Positions 23,587 to 36,160 are shown, numbered from the stretch's first letter. The stretch is 64,000 nt of DNA from Nymphaea colorata (GCF_008831285.2 NC_045139.1:30443206-30507205), one strand, 5' to 3'. Numbers and translations are program-made. The notes: a model not told the origin generated them from the letters alone.

Positions 23587-23670
23587 ACAAAAGGAAGGGA
23601 AAGACTCAGCGGGTCCACTAGGAACATGACAAAAGGAAGGGAAAGAATCAGCGGGTTCACTAGGAACATG
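23587..23670. repeat. 42-bp tandem duplication
   Basis: Two adjacent 42-bp units starting ACAAAAGGAAGGGAAAGA and ending CACTAGGAACATG differ at two positions. Copy A has no such repeat at the corresponding place near 2790. Confidence 0.95.
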
Positions 23671-24381
23671 ATGGGGATGGGGATCTCATGGCGTCCATTA
23701 AATGTGAGTCACCATTGTATATATATATATAAAGTTGAGACCTTTTGAAAAGACATTTGAAACAGCCAGTATATCAACGAAGTAAGTATCTACAACAACG
23801 CATTTAGATAAATTAGCTTACTCAAGCACCACTTGCTAAAGAAGACAAGTTTAATTGTTCACTCCAAGTCGACTAGCCTATCGAATGAATCAAGCTTGAG
23901 TCGTGTTGAGAAGATTCATTGTGCTCCCAAGATATAGTAAAATCTTAAGAGGGGATGTGACATATTACTGTATAATCCAAGACACCACTGCACCAAATTG
24001 TTCGGCATAACTTATATAGACTTGTGAGTTATTCAAATGTAACTATGAACTTTGATGCTTTGGGGGAATAGTTTGTATAAAAAAGGGGAATTTAGACTCC
24101 CAGTTGTTAATTTATGCCAGAAAAGCCTACAATTTGAGCAAATTTAATGGGCATTTCAAGTTCAATTAGCTTTCTTTGTCCAAGTCCCTGTAGATAATAA
24201 TTTGCGTGCAAACTTATACTAAGACAAAATAGGACGATTTGTTGTACACTAAACAAGACGGTACGTGTAATAACGACAATTTTTATGGCATGATCTGGCT
24301 CCCACAGCAGTATGGCCCATGTCTAGGGCACTTGACGAAGACATGAACAACAAAAGTAGGGGTAGTGGGAGTTGGCCGCTC

Positions 24382-24575
24382 CTTCAAATTCGTAGCGGAG
24401 CTACATGAGGATTGGTGGGGGCAGTTGCCGACACCAGCGCGCCAAATTTCATTTATTTCTATAGAGGCGGTCTCATCTATTTGTTCATTTTTATATATTG
24501 GTGCCCCTTAAGACATGAAAACTTTTAAAATAGTACCCGGAGCCTAAAACTTTTAGCTCCGTCAGTGCTTCAAAT
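24382..24575. mobile_element. hAT-like element, orthologous site in duplicate B
   Basis: The element body at 24390-24567 is 178 bp, as in copy A, with the same CTTCAAAT target duplication at 24382-24389 and 24568-24575. It was carried along by the segmental duplication and did not transpose independently. Confidence 0.8.
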
Positions 24576-25475
24576 CAAGTGACAGCCTTGTTGACAACTA
24601 CGTCGTGGTAGCATGTGCTGGATTTAGCTGCTTGATGTAAAAGAAACTCTCCTTTACCCACTCACTCCACTTGTTACTTCATGGGCTTCTTTATGTAGTT
24701 CGCCTTTTGTGAAAAGTTGTTCCTTTTCATCTAATTGGCTCCCCTCTTCATCAAATGGTTTCCCTATAAAATCGGGGTCATGTTGATGCACTTTCCTTTG
24801 AGATCATCTTCTTGTGCATGGAATGACTTGTCAATGTAGAACACTAGATGCACCTTGGAGTCGGACGCGGAGCAGTTGCCCACACGGTCCCACAAATTTC
24901 ATTTGTTTTTATATTGGTTGTTTCCGACAATTTGTCTGTTCATATACTAGTGCCCCTTAATTATTTACTTAATGCCGATTAATCGTCTTATTATTATGTG
25001 TAAGATTCTTTTGTAATGAGTGCCCATTCACCAAAAATCTCGGGCTCCACCCCGGAAACAAAATGTGCTTCTTGTTGGCAGAGTTGTTTACTTTCTCTAT
25101 CGCATGCAATCCCTCTGATCAGGCGACCATGTCGCCCATGCGTGACACCAATCTTGTGGGCCAAGTTGTTTACATTCTTCAGCTTGTCCGCTTAATCTGT
25201 TTCATATATATATTTAGAAAACCGAATGCACCATGAACTTCATCCAGAGCTTCATTTTCAGCAAATTAGCATACATCTTTGTACAAATTTGTACAAATTA
25301 TTGAAGGGTCCCTCACAGATTCTCTTCGTTTCCTGCATCTATTTGGATGCCTAACTATGCCCATCGTCGAACTTTCGTTGAGAAAAAGCATGTCATTATG
25401 GAGGACGGGGTGTTCTGCTAAGCAAACCATGGGCATGTGCACACACACACACGCACGCACTCACACACACAGCCT

Positions 25476-25843
25476 TATATGTTAAAGAGGAATGTGCTTT
25501 TTTCCTCTTTTTTCTCAAATACTCTCTCTCTCTCTTTTGCACAAGAAACTGGCTACATGTATATGTGTATAATGACCAAAATACCCTTGGTGAAGTAAAA
25601 AAGAGAGATGATTAGAAGGAAAAAAATGAAATTATAAAATTGTCACAAGTTAAAAATGTACATATCATTATAAAACATTCTAAAATACCCCAACCTCCTT
25701 TTCTTCACAGGGTGTGCATGCAACGATCTTGCCTACTAATGGGGAGGTTGATGGATCTTAGAGAGAGAAAGAGAGAAGGAGCCCATAAAATGAAAATATA
25801 TAGCAAACTTTGGAGACAAGAAATCCTCTAAATACAAGAACAA

Positions 25844-25875
<32 letters not shown>

Positions 25876-26554
25876 ATCCAATGGAGGAAATGGTGCTTTG
25901 GTAATTGGTTATGTAAAGTTTGTTCTGTACAATAAAGAAAGAGATATAAAGAGAAACAACGAAGAAGATTATCGCATAACAAAAATTACCGCTAATAAAA
26001 TTATCTTTTCTCCCAGAGTGCTTGTGCTAGAAACTTCAAATTATTTAACCAACTTGATGGGAAAAGTGGCTGCATGAACTTTATCTGATCGCACCGGCGT
26101 TGTGCATGTGGATGCAGTGCAGTCATGAAAAGGCAGTCCGGCAGCCATGGCAGTACGTCTTCCGTTCGGCCCCGTTATTAAGAGAGAGAGGCAGTGCAGA
26201 CCAGAGGGGCTTTTCGACCATCAGAGTTGCAGAGAAAGGAGGGTTGCATGAGACGATGGACGTTTCATCTGATTACCATAATTATTACAAGCCAAAGATC
26301 ACGTCACCCTAGTACATGCGCGCATATGCACCAACAGTGGCGGAGCCAGTGGCGGAGGGAGCACTGGAACCACCAGCGGAGCCTGAATCTACAGCGGATG
26401 CAGTACCAAATTCTAATTGCAATATCATATGGAGCTTTTCTAATGAGGGCGGTGGGTCACGCTTGGCCCCATGCATCCCTAAGAAGGAAATCAACATTTC
26501 TTGAGAATTTTTTTTTATTCCCATCCTTTGTCCTTGCAAGAGAGGTTTACCTTC
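25476..26554. other. Segment present only in duplicate B
   Basis: About 1.1 kb separates sequences that adjoin near 5180 in copy A. It contains a family 3 repeat (about 25567-25725), a (GA)n run at 25843-25868, and hAT-like ends with CAGTGGCGGAGCCAG near 26335. Either it inserted in B or it was lost from A. I see no gene. Confidence 0.5.
26335..26530. repeat. hAT-like terminal sequence fragment
   Basis: CAGTGGCGGAGCCAG at 26335 is followed closely by two further GGCGGAG/GCGGAGCC words within 60 bp. This looks like overlapping or nested termini. The right end is not clear. Confidence 0.4.
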
Positions 26555-26577
26555 AACAGATCAAGGGCATATATGTC

Positions 26578-29500
26578 ATTTCATATCGCTATGCTCCAAA
26601 GACATTAATGCTTATTTACCAGCTTCCCCAATTAACGGATCAGATCACGCCTAACATTGGCCGGACCCCATCGTTTCCACCACATGGGCTGAACGGCCGG
26701 TCAAGAACAACCAGTCCCTTCGGCCGCATAGTCAGTAAGAAGACTTACAGAGGACTCCATAAGTTATGTAAATTAATGAGCAGTCGAATTAATCATGGAA
26801 CTCGAACTAATAGTCATTTGCTCACATTAATTATACCTGATCACTTTCTCTCTTTTATTCCACAATCCTCCTATCGGTTGGGAGGCTGATGGATCGCACC
26901 AGTTTTATTTTGACATATAGTTTTTCTTTTACTCTGGATCTCCAATACATTCTTGGGATCTGGACGGCTGTAACATTTATCATATATAATAGAGAAATTA
27001 AGCGATGCACATAGAACAAGACAACAATCCAAGAGATTGCCAAATAAAAAAGAAAAAATAACAAGAAAATAAATGACATCTTTTCCAACACTTTAGTGAA
27101 ATGAAGATCTTTTAACTTTCGTGCTTTAAACTGTGGTTAAATGAACCACTTCTATGTATATTATCAGAATTTGAAACAGAGACTGACTGCCTACTCGCTC
27201 TTGCCCTAATCTGTTGTGCCAACCGGACTTTAGTTAATGGTTTTGATGAGCTAAAAATGAGATGTATGATCTAGATCTTTCAATTGACACTACCAAAGAA
27301 CAAAGGCTTCCCCTTTTTCCCTTGCCTCTAGGGTTCAAACTTGATTCCAAACCTGTGTGGGTAAGGTAGACTTTATCATCAATTAGAGCATTATGCAATT
27401 CACATTTTTAATCCAATTATTCGTATGAATGGACATACAACTTTTTAAAAAGGAATAAAAGAAGAGAACATAAATAGTGGACCAATGCCATGGTCATAGT
27501 TGGGCCCACTTACTCTCATTGCTGCAAGAATATTTTAATAAAAGTAACGCATCGTTTCCGCAATCGGCATTGAGACCCATAATGTCTACTTTCTTGCTTC
27601 CACACTGGAAGCTAGGCCGGTGCTTGTTCTACCATCCGGTCAAAGCTGATAATGACTAGAATACTCTTTATTTTAAAAAAGAAAAAAATTTCTTTAGAAT
27701 GATAAAAATGGTAATAAAAAACGTTGAAAGTCTAAAAAATACATTGTTTTTAAAAACATTTCTAAAACATCCCAACTCTTCCTAGTTTTTTCTTGTTTTT
27801 CTTTGTCATGCAGATGATGCACGCAACTCAACCGGTTGTTGAAAGGGGTTATGTGCACGTTACTGTTAAAGATATCTATTATTTTATAAAAAAATAAAAA
27901 GGTACTTTCAACCCTCTTTGGTGGGTACAAGCCAAATCTGGTTATATACACCATCTGAAATTTTATATGTTATTTTAGTAATAACAAAAAATGTCATCAT
28001 TAATACAAGAAGAAATGTTTTATAAAGTCATAAAGAAAACCACAAATGAAGACTTGAGGATTCGATAAAATTAAAATTTGATGCATAAGGATATATGCAT
28101 AATATATCTTTTTTTGAGAAATAAAAAAAATATTTTTTTAAGCAATAAAAAAATATTTTTGTTTTTTTGTCCTTTCATAATGTTATCTTTTTATCTCATA
28201 AATATTTAATTATCTCATATTTATTAGAATTATTTTATAAATCTTTTGTTATCTTACGAACATTATCTCTTTCATGTCTCATAAATATTTTATTGTTTTA
28301 TAAATATTACCTCATATTTATCTTTATTTGTTCATACATATTTATTATTTTACATATTTTATAAATATTATTTCATACTTATTTCTTATGTAAAAAAAAC
28401 TAAATGTCATGTTGGTAACAAAGTCCACGTCTACGCGCACCGATGTACTCGGTTGTAAGCCGACCGGTCGATGTTGGCTCTAGCCCATCAGGTTGCTCAC
28501 TGCTGCCATTGTCAAAGGTGAGGACGCAGTCGGGCCAGGAAAATCACAAGAAAAGGGTACCGTCCGGCGCCAGTCTGTTCTTTGTTTGTCCGTCAGGTTG
28601 CTGACTGCCGCCATTTTCAAAGGCAAGGGCGGCAGTCGGGCCCGGAAAGTACCGGGGCACCGTCCGGCGCCAATGCTCTTCTTTGTTTTTGCGTACGATG
28701 AGACAAGAAAGAAAATGAAAGGGATGCCGCTGGGACCCGCAATCCCCTCACTACTGGCGTCCCTCCTTCGCTATTTTCCGGCGTAACAGACGGCTTCTAG
28801 CAGGGCGGAGCTGCTGGCCGTGTCTCCGTTTTCAGGGGAGGGCGCGTCGGGTCGTCTCGATAGTGCCCCGATTTGCCGGCCATCTTGGTGGCTTCCGGCG
28901 ATGCCCACTGTAGCTGGAACTTAAATTTCATTTAAAAGTACCTCCAGAGTGATACGAGTGGTCGAACATGCCGATGAATGTTGACTAGGCCTGACGCCTG
29001 GCTTCACATTACGTCAGTTTGTAGAGGACTTGAGCCTGGTTTTTCAAACTCTAGTTTATTTCTCATTGATAAATTTTTTTTTGGGTATTCAATAACATTT
29101 GATTAGTTTATTCCTTTATTGCATTTTCATGTAAACACAATGACTTTTCGTTTAATGACGCTGGGCAATGGACAGAATCTGATATTTTAATTAGATGTAC
29201 ATGTATGTTTCATTCCATTAATTTGTTATGTCATACTTCATTATGGATGCATAGATATGGATCTATACATTTGTGAGGCGCATAGAAAGAAATAGCTGTA
29301 ATTTAAACTGCACGTAAGTACAGCTACAGTAAAAATTACGCTAAGTAAACTCACGAGAGAGAGAGAGAGAGAAAAAAAGGCAACCATGACCAGACGTGAA
29401 AGAAAAATATTACTCAAAGTAGTTGGGTAGGAGAGAGGTTGAGAGCTCTGGAATTCGAAGAAGGCACGAGGGCAAGTAAAAGAATAAAAGGGGATGTAGA
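26578..29500. other. Intergenic region upstream of the intact MYB gene
   Basis: No coding gene is supported. It holds a family 3 repeat near 27652-27795, a very AT-rich block (28080-28400) and a GC-rich island (about 28430-28920) with a tandem repeat. MYB promoter elements presumably lie in its right part, but I cannot single out a reliable TATA box. Confidence 0.5.
28488..28697. repeat. GC-rich imperfect tandem repeat
   Basis: Two units of about 105-115 bp share AGGTTGCT.ACTGC.GCCATT, GCAGTCGGGCC and ACCGTCCGGCGCCA. A 97-codon frame runs through both on the plus strand, but no family is recognised. Confidence 0.75.
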
Positions 29501-29611
29501 AGGTAGCAGTCACACTGCCGGTTTAGTCTCTCACTGCCACTTGCTTCTGCTCTTCTTGCAGTGTGGGAGTGGCTGCGATAGAGAGGAAGGGGGAGAGAGA
29601 GAGAGAGAGAG

Positions 29612-30848
29612 ATGGGGAGGGCTCCGTGTTGCTCGAAAGTTGGGCTTCACAGAGGACCATGGACTGCTAGAGAAGATGCACTGCTGACCAGATACATAAA
29701 GGTTCATGGAGAAGGCAATTGGAGACATCTCCCCCTGAAAGCAGGTTTTTGTTTCTTTTCTTTCCCTCTTTCTGTGTGCGCTTTGCATTCGTACTTTGGC
29801 CGATCGCCGAAGTATGTGCGTGTGTGAGTGCACGCACTCTGAAGATCATGCCTTTGTCTGCGTCTGCCTGTGCCCTTCGTGTGGGCATGCCATCATAAGA
29901 TAAAGGTTTTTCTCCTTTCCTCTTTTATTGTTACGTGCGTCTCCGATCGTGTCTGTGCACTTCTGTTCAAGTTATGTACAATTCGTGTATGTTGTCAAAT
30001 CATGGGGTTGTTCTCTTTTTCTTTTCCTGAACTGAACTAGTGCAATTAACCTCTCTTTCTTTGCAGGGCTGTTGAGATGTGGGAAGAGTTGCAGGCTGAG
30101 ATGGATGAACTACCTGAGGCCAGACATAAAGAGGGGAAACATTGGTCCCGATGAAGAGGAGCTCATCCTTAAGCTGCACGCCCTTCTCGGCAACAGGTGG
30201 TCTCTCATTGCCGGCAGGCTGCCAGGTCGCACAGACAATGAAATTAAGAACTACTGGAACACCCATCTCAGCAAGAAACTCAGAAATGAAGGGATAGATC
30301 CCGACACCCACAAACCCCGCAGCAACCTCACCCTTGCTCCTCGGCCTCCTCCTCCCCCACGGCAGAAACTCGGAAACTCTAAGGGGAAGAGCACAGCCAA
30401 TGTCACCAACTTTGTGAAGGTCTATGCTCCTCGCGCCACTAGAGTCAGATCAAGCGTCCTACCACCCTGGAAGCTTGTAAAAGCAAAATTGAGCAGTGGT
30501 GATCTTCAACGCAGAGGTGACGGCTGCTGCTCCTTCCCTCCTCCTCCTCCTCTCATGGAGGGTGGTGGTGGCTGTGAGGACGCAGAGGAGCTAACTAATG
30601 GGGTACGGCATGAATTACTTCCGTGGGAGTACTGCGGCGGCCATGGCCCTCGCGTGGATGAAGCCATGGCCGACATCTTTGGCGAGCTTGGGGAGGAGGG
30701 GAGCGCTGCGGCGGTGGTAGGTGAAGAAGGGCGGCAGCAGCAACACGTGCAACCAAATGCCGCCACCTCCTTCGAAGATGAAACTCTTCTCCTAGATTCT
30801 TTCATTCAATCCCTCTTGGATTCAAATGATGTGCTGAGTTTTATGTAA
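29612..30848 (+). CDS. R2R3-MYB transcription factor, MYBPA1/TT2/MYB5-like
   Basis: Exon 1 is 29612-29744. The GT-AG intron is 29745-30066 (322 bp). Exon 2 is 30067-30848. Together they encode 304 residues. The ATG follows a (GA)n leader and begins the classic MGRAPCC start. R2 has W17, W37 and W57. R3 has I70, W89 and W108. The bHLH-binding signature [DE]Lx2[RK]x3Lx6Lx3R is complete (E76-L77-K80-L84-L91-R95), so the protein should work with a bHLH partner. DNEI lies at 101-104. Behind R3 come a proline-rich linker, a [10 protein letters not shown] motif and an acidic, hydrophobic C-terminus (DETLLLDSF...). The DNA-binding domain most resembles MYBPA1-type regulators of proanthocyanidin and flavonoid genes. 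Subgroup placement is inference. The usual second MYB intron, between the GNR and W of R3, is absent. This is the surviving copy of a duplicated pair. Confidence 0.95.
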
Positions 30849-31120
30849 ATTGGTGCCATCGTTCCTTTTCCTTTCAATTTCCGGTGTTTACGTAGAAGTA
30901 CGGCAGTTGATGGGACTCCATGCGCTTCGTCTTCCTTAGCAACGGACTAAAAACCGGCCACCGGCATTCTTGGACCTCAACACCTGTTGCAGACGCTGCT
31001 TTTATGCGCGAGTTACTTGGAGCGCCAGAGCACCAGTAGCAGGAGGCGCCCGTAGCAATTAAAAAAAGGCCGCATCCAATAAAGGCCATAAACCAGTCCG
31101 CCGGCCAGGCTGTCGTTACT
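30849..31120 (+). other. 3' flank of MYB conserved with the pseudogene copy
   Basis: Blocks such as CAGTTGATGG and the region around ACCTCAACACCTGTTGC have counterparts at about 19740-19860 behind the MYB pseudogene. The duplication therefore covers the 3' UTR as well. No polyadenylation site can be fixed. Confidence 0.6.
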
Positions 31121-31991
31121 TCAATCCCCGACTATGTCAACTCTTCTTTCTCCAATGAAAAGATACTAATGTGCATCCCTCCCTTCTTTGTCCCACACAC
31201 ATATATATATAAATACATGTATATATTAATACAATACTCGATCATATAGTCCATAATTGTACAATTTAAAAGAAGCAAACAAGAGATAATGTAGTGATAC
31301 AAGGTCCTAGCCAACAGTCGCCTGAGCTAGAATTTTTTTTTATTACAGGACACTAATTCGAAATGTGTTTTGCACCCCTGGATTATTTTGACGATATCGC
31401 CGGCTATCCGTACAAGCTCACACATAGCTCCGGCATGCTAGATGTTGGAGTTGGAGTAGATGTGTTTTTTTATTGGCGGAGCGATAGATTCTCGAACTGT
31501 TTAGCCTCAATCAACAGAGGAAAAGAACCGGAGATATACCGAGATATTCAAGTGATCAACTGTTTGTCTCGAGAAGTGGCTTCATTATTCCCTCTCTGGT
31601 GTATAATTAAATTCAAAAACGTGAAGCGGAGATGAAGACAAATATAGATAGACGTCCACAGAACAATTATATATTTGCAAAAGAAATCGCTCCTAAAACA
31701 GCCTTTTCAACATGCTTCATACCCTTATTTTTTTATAACAAAAGGAAAAAAATGTCGACAGGGAATATATTGACACAGATGTTACCACTAACATAACAAT
31801 ATAGACGTGAATTCCTCCAGCCGGCCATCCGGATTTCTCTACAACCAGATGCGTCTCATTGTGGTACCCGATGTAGGGATTTCCTTCATTAAACAGCCGC
31901 CCGATGATTTCTATCGAGTGGCTGCCAGTTGCACATGTGCCTCATGCATTTATCATGGTGCATTCCACGAGAGGTTGGATTCTTCTAGCTT

Positions 31992-32072
<81 letters not shown>

Positions 32073-33356
32073 TCTACGCTGTTATATGTGAAATACTGTT
32101 GATGGCTAAAAATTAAAATTCTACTGCTACAAGCACCATAGATCATTGCTAAAAAATACCATGAACTATTGCTGCATGATGAACTATCCATACTGCTCAT
32201 GCGAAGATTGTTTTTTAGTGATAAGTTTCTAACTTTTAATCATCCAATAACATCCAGCATACATACGACAACATAAAAGAAAACATTAGTAATGCTCATA
32301 TGGCTGCTGTTTTTTAGTGACAATTTTTTAATGATAAGTCATTTTGGAACATCCAACACTAGGCAGCATAGAACTGTTCTTTGCTACCGTATGCCTGACG
32401 TCGCCCGATAGCTACGTATTAAAAATATATTACTAAAAAAATGTCATCACTTGAGCATTAGCAACGGAAGGTCACACTAGTTTGGTGCTTTTGGCAGCTA
32501 TGTGCTTTTTACTTTTTGACCATATGATGACATGTGGCATTATCGAATCATCTCTCTCTATCTTTTTCTCCTTTTTATGTATATCTATACTATATATATG
32601 CTGGTATACTGGTAACATGGACATATGGTAGTATAGCATTCTCTCTCTATATTTATTTTTATATATATATATTATATATATATATATATATATGTGGTGA
32701 CGTATGTACGAGGGCGATGGACGGGTGCTTGAACAGGGAGGTTGAGATGTGTGAATCATTGATTGTGGTCAACAGCATGGTAGGCCTTAGGCCCCCCGTG
32801 AAGCTTGGCATCTTTGTCTCTAGTCCACACCCACACGCCAGCGTCTTCCAACGATCTAATCCCAATCTAAATCAATATGGTAAAAGGCACATTCAATTCA
32901 AATACAATGTTCACATCCCTATGCAAAACCACCTGTCTCATCAAGGATATTTTAGAATATTAGAAATTTCATATTCGTACTTTTGAACATAATCTATAGT
33001 TACTTAGAATTTATTTTTTAAGTTCAAAAAGTGGGAAAAATAAATAAATTTCATCGGGAAATACGACGTACAGGTAAGCACTTGCATCCAAGCCATTATT
33101 GGCGAGTGTGTTGGATTAGATCACTTGCCTAACTCCGTCCTTCTTCTTCAGTAAATTTAACGTACGCCCTTACTTTTGCGTTGGAAAAAGAGGACGTTCG
33201 AACTGCTCAAAATGGGTGACGTGAGAACTCCGAATAAATGGCATGTACTTTTGCGCCCTCTTCTTTAAGAAAGGGACGCTGTTTGGAGTTACGGACCATA
33301 GAATCGATATTTGGACACATATTTAATAGAGACAGCAAGCAAGTTTGTATACGCAT
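31121..33356. other. Intergenic region with microsatellites
   Basis: No gene is seen. (TA)n at 31996-32041 runs into (GA)n at 32042-32068. A second TA-rich tract lies at 32655-32693. Open frames here are either low-complexity or without recognisable motifs. Confidence 0.6.
31996..32068. repeat. (TA)n(GA)n compound microsatellite
   Basis: About 22 TA units are followed directly by about 13 GA units. Confidence 0.95.
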
Positions 33357-33780
33357 GTAGGGAGGGATGTCAATGTATTCGATTTGAATAGGATATATGA
33401 CTCAATCAATCCACAAAAAATCAGATATGAAAAAAAAAATTTAATATCTGATTAAAGAATGAATTCAAATTCGAATTCAAATTTAATATATGCATCCGAT
33501 CGGGTTCAGATATACATAAATATTTGATCGGATTCGAACACGAATTCATTTTTAGACAAATTTCTTATATCTAATGCTATCACATTTTGAAAATTAGCAA
33601 AATCTGGTATTCAGATTCGGATATAAATGTAAAAATCAGATTCAAATTGTAAAATTGAATTTCGGATTCGAATATAGCTTTTCTTTTTTCGTATTTGAAT
33701 CTAAAGATGTGAATATAAAAAAAAAACGGATATGGTTAAGGGTATATCCAATCCGATTCTGATCCGTTGATGCTCCTACC
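33357..33780 (+). repeat. Foldback/MITE-like element, family 1
   Basis: This is a good reference copy. The left end is TAGGGAGGGATGTCAATG and continues ATTCGATTTG. The right end reads CCGATTCTGATCCG then TTGATGCTCCTA, an imperfect inverted match. The middle holds TTTTTAGACAAATTTC and ATTTTGAAAATTAGC, shared with 39545-39895. Confidence 0.75.
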
Positions 33781-35557
33781 CTAATCTAACACTTTTTAAA
33801 TATTAAGTACTTCATCTTAAGCGCTAATCATTTCTTTGTCTTCTCCTCAATCAAAATTTTCATACTTCTTGCTATTTAATTTACCCTGGAGTGGGAAGTA
33901 GTCTCCAAAGTATGGGGGGTCATTGCTAAAAGTAATTAGAAATTGTCACGATTGAGTTTGTAAACGTTAATGCTTATGACTTTGCCTAATTGAAGCTTAT
34001 TAATGATCAAAATGCCTTACTAAAACTTTAAACTCTCCATACATTTGAATATGTATGCATCAACAGTCAGTGTAGTTGTTCCTAATACCTTATATATAAC
34101 ACTTTTAAACACTAGCGGAGCCAGAAATTTTTTCTGGTTGGGACACTCATTCCATACCTTTAATTTCTTTGAGGCACTTACATGTATATCAATCAAATAT
34201 ATCATAACATTAACATATATATTAAAGTAATTTTGGGAGGCTGGTGTGGCAAGTGCCCACACCATCCACCATGTGGCTATGCCACGGCTTTTAGAAACTA
34301 CAACTTTACTGTCTCTATGTGTATATGCGTGTGTGTTTGAGAGTGAGTGAGTGAGTGTGAGTGCTCTTTAAACCAAAATATATGTGCAGCCGATCGTAAT
34401 CCTCTCTCAACCGAAGGATGAATATGAATAGTTGTAGGGGTGAAGCCAAGGGGGCCGGAAGGGGCCATGCATCTCACTTCTCTCCCTCTCAAATTTTGTT
34501 AAGAAAAATACATGTAAATCTCCAAAAATTTTCATTTATCTTATATAACAATTTTGAAAAAATATATTTCCGTTCTTGTTAAAATTTTGAAACTATTGCT
34601 GGGCTCTTAATAAAGATTTTTGTCTATGCGGCTGGATAATTGAAACATCTCCAGCTGTTTTAAAGCAACTAAAGAAAGAAGGGAAGAAAAAGGCAGTAGT
34701 ACATTATGTACTGCAAATTAGAAGAAAGGGTCAAGCATGTACTGCTTAGTGCTTGCCCTCTCGTTTGACTCACCGATGCACCAAACCAGCTTCATTGCCG
34801 GCGGCCTCATTCTTCCGGTTCCCCGGCAACGGACGCCGAATCTTCACAGCCTGTCAGGTGATGTTTTAATTTGTACAGCCATCTTTGATCATTGTCATCA
34901 TCCTTTTTCTTGTGAGCCTTTTATCCGGGCCACATTGTTAATTGATAAAATAAACATTTGTTAACTTATATTATAATGTATAAATACATTTGCAGACATT
35001 ACATTTATAAAGTCTAGTATACTTTTCAGAATCCATTATTATTTTATCTTTTTTTAGCATGTTATATGTTTTTTCATTGTTATATTTCCGATGCATATTC
35101 TTTAACACGTACATTTTCTAAAAGAAAACTTGAAAGAATATTGAATGTCACAAATTCAACCTTCATTGATACATGTATTTTTATCTTTTATATTGTTATT
35201 AATTGGGGTTGAATTGAATTTTAAGTTTAAGGGGCCAAGAAGGTATAAAAGTCGAGAGGCACTCTAGGAAGATATATACCAATCGATTTTTAAAATATAA
35301 ATTAATGGGCAAGTCGGCATTATATGTCTCCACCAAGACCCCCACTACATATGTCTCCTCCAATTCTTTATCTTTCCTAAATGTGGTTAAATAAAGCACA
35401 GCTGAACTTAAAAATAGAAGTTGATAAATGCTCATTGTCAAATTTTTGAAAAGGACAATTCAATTCCCAGATACAACCAAGTGCTCCGCCGACCCATTCA
35501 ATTCTCTTTATTGGTAGCATCATAAATGCTCTCCGTAGAAATTAAATGATTATAATT

Positions 35558-35596
<39 letters not shown>

Positions 35597-35887
35597 TCGA
35601 ATGTATGTTCACCAATTTTACAACCATTCACTACAGTCTACACCATAAATAGTCGGGAATGCACCCGGTAGCTTAAAGTGGCCATTTGATAGGACAACAT
35701 CTGGCAGCTGGCTGTTTTCCAGACACACAAGGCTAGAAAATGCTTTGGACAAACTGAGCCTCTGTCATTTCCCGGCCCTACTGGTAGTGGGAAAAGATGG
35801 GCATACTGCAGACAGATAAAGGCAACCATATTGTTGGCAGAATTTGGTAATGGTTTGGGAAGGACTAGAAGATGAAACAGAGCAGCC

Positions 35888-36160
35888 ATGGCAGCCTGCC
35901 CCTGTCTCGCTGTCTTCTTCCCATGTTCATTGGCTTATTCATCGCTGTTCCTTGCTGGACACAGGTCCTGTGCAGCTCCCACGTTTGGGTTCATTATCAA
36001 GAATAACATCCTCTCATTCAGAGGTGAAGCCTCGTATGGAAGCAGCCGCTCAGCGTTTCTTTATTTTCAATCAATAGTTCCAAAGATTTGGTATGTTATG
36101 TTTATAAAAATCTGTGAACGTGTTAAAGATTTGGTATGTTATGTTTATAAAAATCTGTGA
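35888..36160 (+). other. Unrecognised 90-codon frame with hydrophobic start
   Basis: The peptide begins MAACPCLAVFFPCSLAYSS, which resembles a signal peptide or membrane segment. It has five cysteines early and no family I recognise. Its last third is encoded by a 43-bp tandem duplication (36082-36163), which argues against a conserved gene. It may be a non-coding chance frame. Confidence 0.15.

Larger units (their letters stand above)
21425..25475. repeat. Copy B of the tandem segmental duplication (5' part)
   Basis: Collinear with 1-5235, in the same orientation. Compared with copy A it lacks the stretches 605-1050 and about 2835-3440 and has a short TA tract at 23520. It has its own 42-bp tandem duplication at 23587-23670. 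The shared hAT-like element (24390-24567) and foldback element (about 22030-22300) show these insertions were present before duplication. It lies about 4 kb upstream of the intact MYB gene. No gene is recognised in it. Confidence 0.9.

Noticed and set aside
26194-26889. 231-codon plus-strand frame
   Set aside because: It runs through hAT-like terminal repeat words and the A/B breakpoint, has no domain, and its composition is unlike a plant protein. Chance frame.
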